The notes under the pieces are model-generated. The model was not told the origin of the DNA and did not search any database. It was given only the letters and a program-made list of their open reading frames with translations. Position numbers and translations under genes: made by a program. Of a DNA stretch of 64,000 nt, positions 47,297-57,440 are shown in pieces (within the stretch, counting starts at the first letter, position 1; each line of letters starts with the position of its first letter). The stretch covers positions 2,728,001 through 2,792,000 of the forward strand of contig JBHGNT010000014.1 in assembly GCA_043228905.1 (NCBI GenBank), written 5' to 3'. The DNA is from Azolla caroliniana. Its lineage: Eukaryota > Polypodiophyta.

Positions 47297-48482
47297 ATGC
47301 ATCTTACAATGGATGCTGCTAATGCTCTAGTTTTGCATGATGTAAGGTATGCAACAAGCAACGAGAAAGGCTTATTGTCTCTTGGACAAATGGATATGCA
47401 TGGATATACTACCCTCTTTGGGAAAGGGTCATGAAAGCTTATGAAAGGCTTTAGGCTAATTGTTAAAGGTACAAAGAAAGGGCTCTATATTGCTTGCATG
47501 GTAAAGCTTTGATGTGCAAGTTTATTGCATTGGTTTAAATCCATTCACATATGGAATTATGGCATAAAAGGCTTTGCCACATGAACCAAAAATGCCTTGA
47601 CAAACTATGGGACAAGTTTGATGCTAAAGGCTCAAAACTTGATTATTGTAACGAATGCCAATATGGTAAGCAAGGAAAGAATTCATACTACTCCGGTGTC
47701 TTTCGTAAGCTTAATTTGCTTGATCTGGTTCAATCTGATGTTTGCAACAGGCCCACGAAATCTATGGGGGATACTCCTTATTTTATTTCTTTTGTTGATG
47801 ATTACTTTAGGAAGCTTTGGGTATACTTATTAAAATCTAAGGATGAAGCCTGTGTTGCATTTAAGAAATTTCATGCATTTCTGACCACCCAAATCGGTAG
47901 AAAGCTGAAATGTTTACACATAGATAATGGAGGTGAGTTTACAAGTGTTGAGTTTAATAGATTTTGTAAAATTCTTGGTATTAAGACGGAGCTAACAATC
48001 CTATACAACCCCTCTTCCGATGATGTGGCTAAAAGGTATTCCACCACTAATCTCCCTCATGGATTTAGGGGACAGGCCTTGAAAACTACAATTCATGTTT
48101 GCAATAGATCCGTTGTGATGCTTTTAGGCATATATGGCATGAGTTGAGAAGCAAGTTAAATGCAAAGTCCATGAAGGGAATCTTTATGGGTTATGGAGAT
48201 GATGGTGAAATAGGCTACAGGATTTGGCTACCTCAACTCAAGAAGGTAATACACAATTGAGATGTTGTATTTAATGAGGCAAGTTTGCTAAAAAATGATC
48301 GTGCTTGTAAGTGTGACAATAAAAAAGTCAAATTTCAGCATGTACAACCACAAGTTAAATATGATATGAACTCTCGAGATGCACCACGTTTGGTTGGAAA
48401 AGATAATGAGCTAGTATTTATTGAGCCAAATGATGTTGGACAACAAAATGATGCTCTTGATGGGCATATATAACCACCTATT

Positions 48483-49550
48483 TGTTGAGAACAAGATTGG
48501 CCACAACCGATTATCACTCACAAGTGGAAATGAAAGAACAAGAAAAATGAATGCGCAACAACATAGATACATGAGATGTTTGTGTGGTAAACCTTGAAAG
48601 GGAAAAACCACGGGAGCCCACACACTTTGAACTGTTACACTATGTATGAGAGGATATAAGGAGACTCCCAGGCAACAACCCCGAGCTCGTCTTCATCTAA
48701 CAGATGGTTACAACAGAGTTACTTCTAACTCTCACACTCTCTCTCCAAACACACTCTAGTTATAGAGGCAACTACCAACAACAACTCTTCTTAATACTTA
48801 ACTACTTCATTGATAGCCTCGCCACATTTTGCAAGATGTGGTGGACGATTGGAAAAGGTCCCACACTTATTATGGACTTGCTCATTCACTACAACATTTG
48901 TACAAAGACTAAGTGCATCTCTTTATCACAGATTTCTTGTCCGATGGTTTGGTAAACACTTTTGGATATTTGGACAAATTCCGTGCGCCTTATCCAACAA
49001 TGCCTATTTTCTCCAATGGACGCGATTTTGGGCACTTTGGACCATTTGGATAACCCGCAATAATAAGGGCTTTGATCGAAACCAACGACATGAAGTTAGC
49101 TTCTTTAAGCAATCCCTCAGGCAATCTCTATTTGATTGTCTGCAACTTAGAGACATCACACTGCAAATTTACAATCTTTTAAGCTCTTTAGTGTCTATTC
49201 GACACTTGTATATTTTTCTTCATTATTTGTGGGTTTTCACCTCACTTTGAGGTTTCCCACTAGTAATAAAAGTGTTACTAAAAAAAGAAAATAAAAAAAA
49301 TACTTAACTACTTGCCCTAACTATATTTATACTCATATACATAAATGACTATTTACAAATATTGCCTTAATGGACACATCTAGGCTATTTACAAATATAG
49401 CCCAATCGGATACGATTGATTTAGCTATTAGCCGAGTTGCTTACCGATCGATTGTCGATTAGTCGATTATTCGGCCTCGGCTGAGTTACCTATCGACTCC
49501 AACAGATTCGACTCGTGCTCTTCCCATCCAGAGGGACCTATTTCCCAACA
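48483..49550 (-). mobile_element. Solo LTR with 5-bp target duplication CTATT, holding a LINE fragment
   Basis: It starts TGTTGAGAACAAG and ends TTCCCAACA on the plus strand, flanked by CTATT at 48478-48482 and 49551-49555. Removing it rejoins copia E. Read on the minus strand it starts TGTTGGGAAATAGGTCCC and has a TATA region GAGTATAAATATAG near 49330, so it is in minus orientation. Without the LINE insertion it is about 560 bp. Its first 35 bases resemble the solo LTR at 53802-54409, so they are one family. No internal region remains, as after LTR-LTR recombination. Confidence 0.85.
48808..49298 (+). mobile_element. 5'-truncated LINE with 15-bp target duplication and A-rich tail
   Basis: It is flanked by the identical 15-mer AATACTTAACTACTT at 48793-48807 and 49299-49313. 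The plus strand encodes a zf-RVT-type LINE C-terminus: HFARCGGRLEKVPHLLWTC near 48825, then a block with LWTIWITRNNKGFDRN near 49035-49085. It ends in an A-rich tail (49270-49298). Truncation, tail and long duplication are the classic signs of target-primed reverse transcription. This LINE has an A-rich tail, unlike the (GA)n-tailed family at 22512-28347. Confidence 0.9.
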
Positions 49551-49705
49551 CTATTCATGTTGAAAACAAGGTTGGAAATGATGTACAACAACCCATTAAC
49601 AATGAAGATGTCAATGTATCTCATGATGTAGATCCATTGCCAGATAATGTGGATCATTGGGTAAGAAGATCTACATGTCCTAGGAGGCAAGTAGAACTTG
49701 GATGT

Positions 49706-49751
49706 AGCTGGTCATCTGGACCGCTTCGGCCTAGTAGAACTTGGACATGCT
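49706..49751 (-). mobile_element. Left remnant of minus-strand copia D
   Basis: On the minus strand, the sequence from 59964 leftward across the inserted element continues here: the integrase words ARVMLEEKS at 59990-59965 join directly to a block equivalent to PKFYWAEAV of copia B. ATGCT at 49747-49751 is the target duplication of copia A. Only about 45 bases of D remain on this side before copia E begins. Confidence 0.75.
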
Positions 49752-50021
49752 TGTTGGCATAAAAGGCTGACTCCTTCCAAATTAGGGCTTAGTATATAAG
49801 CAAATACCTAATGTTGTAAAGGGTGACGAGTGACAGAGAGACGAAGCATCGATGTATTGTATCTCAGAGAGAGAGAGAGTAAGAACGAAGCAATAAAGCT
49901 TTCCATTAGAGCTTGCACTGTCTAAGTCCACGCCTATTTTATTTTTTCTGTCTGCATTGTTTGCTGTTCATGACCAACACAGATCCATACACGTTTCCAC
50001 AAAACGCACTCGTTAGCAACA
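49752..50021 (+). repeat. 5' LTR of copia A
   Basis: TGTTGGCATAAAAGGC to CGTTAGCAACA, 270 bp. It lacks an internal stretch of about 35 bases and part of the GA run that are present in the 3' LTR. A TATA-like GTATATAAG lies near 49792. The sequence after it reads ACTGGTATCAAAGC, the tRNA primer site. Confidence 0.85.
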
Positions 50022-50023
50022 AC

Positions 50024-50035
50024 TGGTATCAAAGC
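50024..50035 (+). other. Primer-binding site of copia A
   Basis: TGGTATCAAAGC two bases after the 5' LTR, close to the plant copia consensus complementary to initiator Met-tRNA. Confidence 0.8.
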
Positions 50036-50120
50036 AAATCTTTACTGTTCGGCGGCAACAGACAACAGAAGAAGCTGAAAGAAAAGACCAGGTCAGAAAT
50101 CTCAAGTTCACAAAAAAGAA

Positions 50121-50399
50121 TATGGCCTCAACATCCGGAACAAGAGTTGAAATCAGAAAATTCGAAGACAAAAACTTTGCCTTGTGGAAGGAGATGATGC
50201 AGGATGTGTTGATCATTCAAAGATAGGTCGAAGTCATTTGGCACAACAAAAAACCTGCTTCAATGAAAACCGGGGAGTGGAGATCAATAGACGAAATCAC
50301 ATGCTCCACCATCTGAATGCATATAGCCAAAAACGTCTATTTCAGCATTGTGAAATGTTACGTGTGGAAGCTATACAAAACACAAAATATCGCCAGAGG
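50121..50399 (+). pseudogene. Copia A gag N-terminus
   Basis: ATG at 50121 opens MASTSGTRVEIRKFEDKNFALWKEMMQD, a typical copia gag start. It is stopped at 50226 in this frame but continues as gag-like HIAKNVYFSIVKCYVWKLY near 50320-50375. It ends at the junction with copia B; gag resumes at about 55800 with VLIEDIRQKSMGLT. Roughly 90 residues between these parts are missing. Confidence 0.75.
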
Positions 50400-50690
50400 A
50401 AAAAACAGGTTTAATGGAGAGCTTAAGAGACAATGTATGTTGGAGAGACAGAGAGGGAATGAACACAGAAAAACTGAATTAAAAAAAATGTGTGACACTC
50501 TGTACATAGGATGTGCTTAGAGAGCACTTTTATACAAGTCCATACGGATTGACAGAAGTACTGACATGCACATCAATGCTCATAACTAAGCCCCTACACT
50601 AACTCCCAAATATATTCCCTCGTAGAATATTTGTTCAACGACCTCCCGGTTCCGCACCGATCCGACCAATGTTGAGCTTGTATCTCAACA
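50400..50690 (-). repeat. 3' LTR of copia B
   Basis: On the minus strand it starts TGTTGAGATACAAGCTCAACA at 50690, directly after the purine run GAGCTTGAGGGGGAG. It aligns with the LTR at 2171-2525. The outer edge near 50400 is approximate because no intact partner is next to it. Confidence 0.7.
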
Positions 50691-51175
50691 CTCCCCCTCA
50701 AGCTCAACTTGAGGCTCTTCCGGTCCTTCGCTCCGGTTTCTCTTGACTCCACGCCTTGCTCGCACTCCTCGACCCGTTCGATTCTGTGCACCTCGATCCT
50801 TACGGTCGGCTTGTTTGCTCGTGCGGCCTTTTCCAGCTCCCTTGCTGTCACAGTGTTGACGCCTCTTCTGTTGCCCTTTCTTCCGCTTGGCCTTCAATTG
50901 ATTCGGCGCCTCCGAATCAAACATTCGACCCAAATCGACTGCCTTTGATTCTTCTCCACTTTTGTCCGAATTGGCTATCTCCAATTCGTCCTCAATCTTG
51001 GCCTTCTCACCCTTGTTGGCTTCATTTCCCCCATGTTTGGTTGGCTCCGGCTCTTTCTTTTGGCTTCTTCAGCCGACACTAACCGAATTCGTCATCTTAT
51101 TTGGTGTCACGGTCACTTCTGCTCCTTTCATGCTCCTTTTCGTGGTCTTACAGGACTTTTCTCCCCCTCAAGTTC
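50691..51175 (-). other. Extra segment between two polypurine-like tracts of copia B, with an Arg/Lys-rich frame
   Basis: Pol of copia B ends near 51150 with a purine tract GAACTTGAGGGGGAG (51175-51161 on the minus strand). A second such tract, GAGCTTGAGGGGGAG at 50705-50691, abuts the LTR. The roughly 450 bases between them hold an open minus-strand frame (50984-50685, about 99 codons) rich in Arg, Lys, Gln and Glu, with KAKRKKGQQKRRQH and RGVRARRGVKRNR. I recognise no family. It could be a remnant of an extra 3' reading frame or transduced sequence. Confidence 0.45.
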
Positions 51176-52766
51176 AGCACGTCAAGGTGCCTCAACCCAA
51201 GCGCACCTGAGAACAACTTCTCCAGACCAAGGGCTTGGTGAAAATGTCAGAGTTTTGCCGATCCGTCGAAACATATTGAAGTTCAACTTCACCAGAGAGG
51301 ACACGCTCGGGGACAAAGTGGTAGTGCAACTCAATGTGCTTAGTTCAGGCGTGGAAAACAGGGTTCTTCGCACGTTGGATGTTGCTGAGGTTGTCGTAGT
51401 AGATCGTCGTTGGATCAGACACCTCCACTTGCAGATCCTTAAGTAGCCGCTTCAACCATATGGCTTCGCATGTTGTGACAACCGCTCCTCGATACTCAAC
51501 CTCTGTGCTCGACTGTGCAACTGTCAACTGCTTCTTGCTACTCCACACGATCGCGGCGCTCCCAAGGTAGAACGAGAATCCGGATGTGGATCGGCGATAG
51601 CCGACGTTTCTGGCCTAGTCGACATCTGTATAGCTGACTAGCTGCGTGGCAGTACTGGTCCGATATAGTAGTCCCCGGTCCTTAGTGCCACTGACATACT
51701 TGAGTACGCGTTGCGCGCACGAAAGGTGCTCCTCGGTTGGCCGCGACATGAACTGACTAATCAAGCCGGCCGGGTAACTGAGGTCCGGCCGGGTGATAGT
51801 CAAGTAAATGAGGCTTCTGACAATCTGTCAGAACCTTTTTGGGTCACAGACCTTGCCAGAGTTGAGGTGAAGCTTCATGGTTCTGTCAAGAGGAGTTGAG
51901 ATGGACTTACAGTTTGTCATCCCGAACTTGAAGAGCATACTCAACACGTAATGCCGTTGGCTGATCAATATGCCTTCGGGGGTTCGGATCACTTCGATCC
52001 CGAGAAAGTAATGAAGGTCCCCCAGGTCCTTCATATCAAATGATGCCGCAAGCTGGAGCTTTACGCGTTCAATTTCATCTAGGTTGACGCCGACGATGAC
52101 CAAGTCATCAACATAAAGTAAAATACTAACCGGCCCAAGTCGACCTTGTCGGACGAACAATGAAGGGTCCGATTTGGACGTCGTAAATCCCATTTGACGC
52201 AATTGTTGCGTGATCTTTGTGTTCCAGGCACGCTGGGCTTGCTTTAGTCCGTAAAGGGACTTCTTCAACCGGCATACCGCCGAAGTGTTCGTTCCGGAGT
52301 GAAATCCGAGGGGCTATACCATGTACACTTGTTCCTCAAGCTCGCCTTGCAGGAACACATTCTTTACATCCATCTGATGTAAGTGCCACCCCTTTGCCGC
52401 ATCTACCGCAAGCAAAACACGGACGATCGTCATCTTCGCGACCGACGCAAACATCTCATCGTAATCGATGCCATGTTGCTGCGCGTAGCCTTTTGCTACT
52501 AACCGGACCTTGTATTGGTTGACCGAGTCGTTGGTGTTGTACTTGACCTTGTACACCCACATGCATCCAATCGGCTTTACACCCTTGGGGGAGTCAACCA
52601 TGTCCCAGGTCTCATTCTCTGCAAGTGCGTTCATCTCTTCTTCCATGACAGCACGCCAATTCGCGTCCTTTGCCACTTCTGCATAACTCTCTGGCTCACG
52701 CACCTCCACTACGCATGTCATGTACGCATATTGATGTGCCATGTACTTGTTATATCTGAACTGCAC
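51155..52766 (-). pseudogene. Copia B reverse transcriptase and RNase H
   Basis: Read right to left: [28 protein letters not shown] and [16 protein letters not shown], then [20 protein letters not shown] to 52314; KKSLYGLKQAQRAWN and the catalytic YVDD in LLYVDDLVIVG near 52110; then RNase H with STEVEYRGA near 51500 and IYYDNLSNIQRAKNPVFHA to 51345. The order RT then RNase H after integrase is that of copia. Frame breaks at about 52268-52314, 51803-51828 and 51548-51615 make it non-functional. Confidence 0.9.
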
Positions 52767-53019
52767 AATAGGGTTCTTCTAGAGGGTAGATCGGCGTAAT
52801 TGCGCATTAGCCGATGTTGAGGCCGTTCTGGTAGACACGTGCTTCATTCTTGAAGGCCCGTCATCGCTCTTCTCGGAGTCGAATTCGCGTCGATCCGACT
52901 CGTCCCTATCCGTGCCATACTCCAGCATCTTCTTCTTTCCCTTTTCTTTGCACGTAAGCTGTCTCTTCGGCTTCCTGGGCGGGGAATGCATGACCGAGTC
53001 TCCACTACTCGTCGGTTCT

Positions 53020-55797
53020 TCATCCGACTGGTCCGCTACTCCGCTTGTTTGTTTCGGGGGTTATAACACTTATAACCCTTTTGCTCGTCCGAGTAGCCGA
53101 CCAAGATACACTTCTCGGCTTCGCGTCCAGCTTCCTCCGCTTCTCCTTCGGCACATGCACATACGCGATGCTACCGAAAACCCTCAAGCGTCGTAGATTC
53201 GGCTTCCTTCTGAAATACAGCTCATGTGCCGACACTTTTTCTCCGATCCGATTCTGGATGTAGATCGCGGTTCGGACCGCTTCCGCCCAATAGAACTTGG
53301 GCATGCTCTTTTCTTCCAACATTGCCCGTGCTGCTTTCACAACCAACCGATTCTTCCTTTCGGCTACGCCATTCTGCTTCGGCGTATACCTGCAATTGAA
53401 TTCGCGCCGAATTCCCATTTATTGTAGATAACTGTTGAATTGGCCGGAAAAGTACTCTTTTCCTCCATCCGATCGCAGGCACTTGATCTTCCTCCCTGTT
53501 TCCCTTTCGACAAGATTTTTGAGGTTCCGGAAACAGTCAAAGACTTCACTCTTCTTTTCGATGAGGTAGATCCATGTGTGCCGGGTGTAGTCGTCGATGA
53601 AGGAGACGAAATATCGACTCCTGCCAAGACTCACATTTTGTGTCGGTCCCCATACATTTGAATGTATCAAGTTGGGCTTCTTTCGGCTCCGACTACACTC
53701 GTTTGGGAAAGGAAGTCGGTGTTGCTTCCCTAGCTGGCAGGCTTCACAAATTTGGGCCCTTTGATTGCTGAATTTCGGCAATCCGAACACAACTTGTTTT
53801 GTGTTGGGATTTCGGTCCCTTTCGGATGGGATGGTCGGATATCGGAGATGAATGCCGACAAGCCCGGTTTCGGTTTCGGATCCGGATGACGAAGACCCCG
53901 GCTTCGGTGCCGGATGACGAATGTACCCGGAGAGCGATCCGGATGCAGGGACATATCCGTGAATATGTTCGCTATGGGCCCCTGAGGCTATAGTTGTAAA
54001 TAGCCCAAAGTCATATAAGTATAAATATGACTTAGGGCAAACAGTTTTACTGTTGCTTCTCATTTTTCTGTTTTTCCACTTTAGAGGAGTGAAGTGTAAG
54101 CAGCCGTGAGAGAGAGAGAGAGAGAGATAGAGCGCGAGAGAGGAAGAGGTAGACGCCTCTGTGTATTTCCGCCGCCTGTGGCGAGGACAGCGAGCTCAAG
54201 GTCGTCGCCTTGTATCTCGCCATTGTATACTTCTCTGTATAGTTTGTTTTGGAGTCTCGCACTCCCGTGGTTTTTCCCGTATAGGGTTTTCCACGTTAAT
54301 CCCTGTGTATCGTGTCTTTCTCTATATATCCTATTTTCTGCTGCATCGATTCGCGATTACTCGGTTGTGGCCGAGTGGTGAAGGTGAATCGAAGCGTCGA
54401 TTCCTTACATTTTGATTGCAGGTCCTGAAGCCTTTGGTAGTTGACATTGCCTATCCGCTTATGCCATGAGTTGATATCAGACTTGACATTTTGTCCTTTT
54501 GCAAACATGGCGGTGCCTACATCATTGGTGTCGAGGATGAACATCCTCCCATCTTTGCGCCCTTTTGCAATAACTTGGCCTTCTTCCTCGATGAAGCACC
54601 CGAGATGCATGAACCGGACTTGCATCCCCTGGTCGATGATTTGTCCGACCGACACCAGATTCTTCGTAATTGTCGGGATGTGTAACACGTTCATTAGCTT
54701 CCCTTTTTGCCCGACGTGGCTGAGGGGAACTTCACCGACATGTACGATCGGATGCGGAGTGTCGTCTCCTATTGCGACTACTCCTGGTTGTTCCGGTTTT
54801 TCTGGTGTTTCCAAATATGAGAACCACTCTTTATGGTTCGTCATATGGTTTGACGCTCCGGAGTCAATGTACCACACTTCGTTCGATTTCAGGGTGGTCT
54901 TCTTCATCGAGTTCGCTTCGTGTCTTGTCACGAAGGCTACCTACCCCCTTTCCGACTTTTTCAGATCCTTCGGTGTAGTGCGTCCGCTGCCAATTTCCTT
55001 GTTTGGTCCTTTTGGATCCAGATCCGGTTTTCTCCGAATCGGCGCGCTTCTTCCAACACTCGCGCTCCTTGTGGCCCTTCTTGCCACAATACCAACATTC
55101 TGTGGCATGTTTCCCTTGCCGGTTCCCATCGCCTCCTCGACTTCCCCTGCTTTCGAAGGGTCCGGAATTGCTGTCAGCATCACCAAGATGCCTTCTTCCT
55201 TGCTCCCGTCGGCCGCCTCCATTGCGCGCCGACTCGTCTCGTCCGCCACGACCACGGGGCCTATCTTCCTCCATGTACAACACCTTGTTGTTGGCGTGCG
55301 TACTCATCGACGCACCCTCGTGATTCTCCTCTACAAGGAGAATTGACTGCAAGTCGAAAAACGACGACGTATTCTCCCTTGCACAAAAAGCAGTTCGGAA
55401 TGCTCCGAACTTCGACGCCAATCCTCCGAGGCAGATCTGCACCATTTCACCCTCCTCAACGTTCACATCGATGGAGGCGAGGGAATCGCAGATATCCTTT
55501 ATCTTGGAGGTGTAGTCAGCCACCGTCATGTCGCGTTGACACACATTGCTCAACTCCTGTCGGAGTTGGAGCTTCTTGGCTGTGGTGCTTGCGGCGAAAA
55601 TCTTTTTCAGATTTCCCCAAGCATCCTTCAGCGTTCTTGCATCCCGAATGTAGCTCAAGAGTTGTTCGCTCACATAGGACGCGAAGCAGTAGAGAACTCT
55701 GCTTGCCGACTGTTCCCAGGCCGGGAAGTCTCTGTGTGTCGATTCAGATGTTGCATCATTTGCTCCATCGACATAGCTCCAGTAACCATGTCCGGCC
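53020..55797 (-). pseudogene. Copia B gag, protease and integrase, split by a solo LTR
   Basis: Gag runs from HGYWSYVDGAN (55790) through LLSYIRDARTLKDAWGNLKK to a CCHC knuckle CWYCGKKGHKEREC near 55098-55057. Protease VWYIDSGASNHMT lies near 54870, then WHKRIGNVNYQRLQDLQS ending at 54415. After the solo LTR the frame resumes at 53801 with VVFGLPKFS and CEACQLGKQHRLPFPNEC, and the integrase core follows: RYFVSFIDDYTRHTWIYL, LRSDGGKEYFSGQF and YTPKQNGVAERKNR. These blocks show the Asp, Asp and Glu regions of integrase. A frame change sits near 53419. Confidence 0.9.
53802..54409 (+). mobile_element. Solo LTR, 608 bp, with 5-bp target duplication TTTTG
   Basis: It starts TGTTGGGATTTCGGTCCC and ends GATTCCTTACA, flanked by TTTTG at 53797-53801 and 54410-54414. 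Removing it rejoins copia B pre-integrase (LQDLQSK to QVVFGLPKF). TATA-like AAGTATAAATATGAC is at 54016-54030, followed by a (GA)n stretch at 54110-54126. The perfect duplication and flush ends suggest a recent insertion followed by LTR-LTR recombination. It is related to the solo LTR at 48483-49550. Confidence 0.92.
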
Positions 55798-57440
55798 AAG
55801 TCCTCATAGAGGACATTAGGCAAAAATCGATGGGACTAACCATCGACGAGTCGGCAGAAGCTCATCACTCGACCACGTCGTTCGACTGACAAAGTCGAAT
55901 GAAAGAACAAGCCGATAGAACCGATCGACACTACAACCAATCGAAAACGAGGGGAGACCGACATCGGTCGAAGTCGAAAACAGGTTGATCAAGCGAGTAC
56001 TATACACATTGCAGGAAAGCTTGCCACAATACTTCCGACTGCTGGTCAACAAAGACAAAAGAGAGTGGTCGGCGATTCGAGTGGAATCGGGGATGTTCCA
56101 ACTCGGACCACTCTCCGGTCGACAACCATGTCAATGTTGCTGACACCCGATCCGGAGAAATCCTCTCCTTAGAGGACTCAATGATCGGAGAAGTCCTCTA
56201 CAGTGCACAAGTTGCACACATGTGGCTACTAAACTCTGGTGCCACATTTCATGTGGCCCCCAACATTGAATGGTTCTCGAACTATTCAACCGATGCTAGC
56301 GACACAATCCGTCTGGGAAACATGCAAGAGTGCAAGATAACCGGAACCGGGGAGGATCCCATCAGATTTCCAAATGGCAACACAATAACCCTGCATCGAG
56401 TTTGGCACATACCCAATCTAAAGAGGAGTCTGGTCTCCATTGGCATGTTAGCCGAAGACGGGTACAGAACAACTCTACACGAGTCGACATGGGTGATCAG
56501 CTGAGGAAACCTCAAAATCGGTAGTGGGTACAAGTATAATAATCTATACCCATTGATGGCAATCAACCATGAAGGGGCCGTGAACGTAGCCGAAAAGACC
56601 AACCCAAACTTATGGCATGGTTGACAAGGCCATATGTCACAAGCCGGACTTGATCGGCTGATGTCGGTCGGCTACATCCCGAAACTCCAGGCAAAGACGG
56701 ACTTTTGTGAACATTGTCGATATGGGAAACAGACCTGAGGTCCGCACTCTCTTCACTACGAGACGGTACAACAACCCCTAGAGCTTGTGCACATAGATAT
56801 ATGTGGGCCCATGCCAGAGAGATCACTAAGAGGCTCCCGGTCTTCACGTCCAAAGATGAAGCGCTCGAGGTCTTCACTCAATGGATATCTGAAGTGAAGA
56901 ACCGGTCAGGATACAGAGTGAAGAAACTCCAATCCGACAACGGAGGTGAGTACACCTCTAGAGCCTTCAAACAATACCTGTCTGGAAAAGGGATCCGACA
57001 CCAAAAGACCGTTCCCTACACACCCATGCAAAATGGAGTGGTAGAACGGATCAACAGGATGATCCAGGATAGGGTGACGACAATGCTCTAGCAAGCCGGA
57101 ATGAAGCTGGAATTCTGGACCGAGGCATTGCAGATGGTAGTGTACCTGATAAATCTGGCACCATAAAAAACAATCAGACTTGAAGTGCCACATGCACTAT
57201 GGTCAAGCAAACAACTGACCTACGATAGGCTCCATATATTCGGATGCGAAGCCTACACGTTCATCCCCAGGGAGAAAAGGATAAAGTTAGCACCCCATGC
57301 AACAAAGTGCATATTCCTCGGTTATGGAACCAATGGGGACTTCGGCTACCGGCTATGGGACCCTGAGAACTGGAAATTGATCCGGAGCAACAACGTAGTC
57401 TTCAATGAAGACTCTATCTTGTCTCAGTGGAACCAATAGA
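55798..57440 (+). pseudogene. Copia A gag C-terminus, protease and integrase
   Basis: It resumes with VLIEDIRQKSMGLTIDESAEAHH at 55805. Protease HMWLLNSGATFHVAPNIEWF (NSGA in place of DSGA, so a catalytic Asp is replaced) is near 56217-56276. The pre-integrase block follows, NPNLWHG near 56605 with CEHCRYGKQT near 56710; then integrase KLQSDNGGEYTSRAF, YTPMQNGVVERINR and FWTEALQM. A block RLHIFGCEAYTFIPREKRIK follows near 57222. Stops at 57089 and 57163 and small frame changes break it. Confidence 0.88.

Larger units (their letters stand above)
46594..49705 (+). mobile_element. Ty1/copia fragment E, host of later insertions
   Basis: Plus-strand copia relic: a knuckle piece NCYRKGHKKHDCKYYK at 46595-46642, a protease start IVDSVASFNVTPIKECF near 46890-46940 (S-V-A where active copies have S-G-A), GAG-pre-integrase MELWHKRLCHMN at 47551 and an integrase core with FISFVDDYFRKLWVYL and HIDNGGEFTS to 48147. 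The sequence then jumps over a solo LTR and resumes at 49556 (HVENKVGNDVQQ). A MITE lies at 47031-47296. RT and both LTRs are missing. The right edge at 49705 abuts the minus-strand copia D. Confidence 0.85.
50400..55797 (-). mobile_element. Ty1/copia element B, 5'-truncated, inside copia A gag
   Basis: Minus-strand copia with 3' LTR (50400-50690), polypurine tract (50691-50705), RNase H, RT, integrase, pre-integrase, protease and gag, read right to left. At 55797 the gag is cut inside the block HGYWSYVDGAN; the 25 or so N-terminal residues, the primer site and the 5' LTR seen in the sister copy at 1-2525 are absent. Copia A gag resumes at the same point but lacks about 90 residues, so a deletion removed both the right end of B and adjacent A sequence. 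A solo LTR lies at 53802-54409. Confidence 0.88.

Noticed and set aside
54441-55819. Long plus-strand frames of about 300 codons
   Set aside because: Antisense of copia B gag and protease; the minus strand carries the family motifs.
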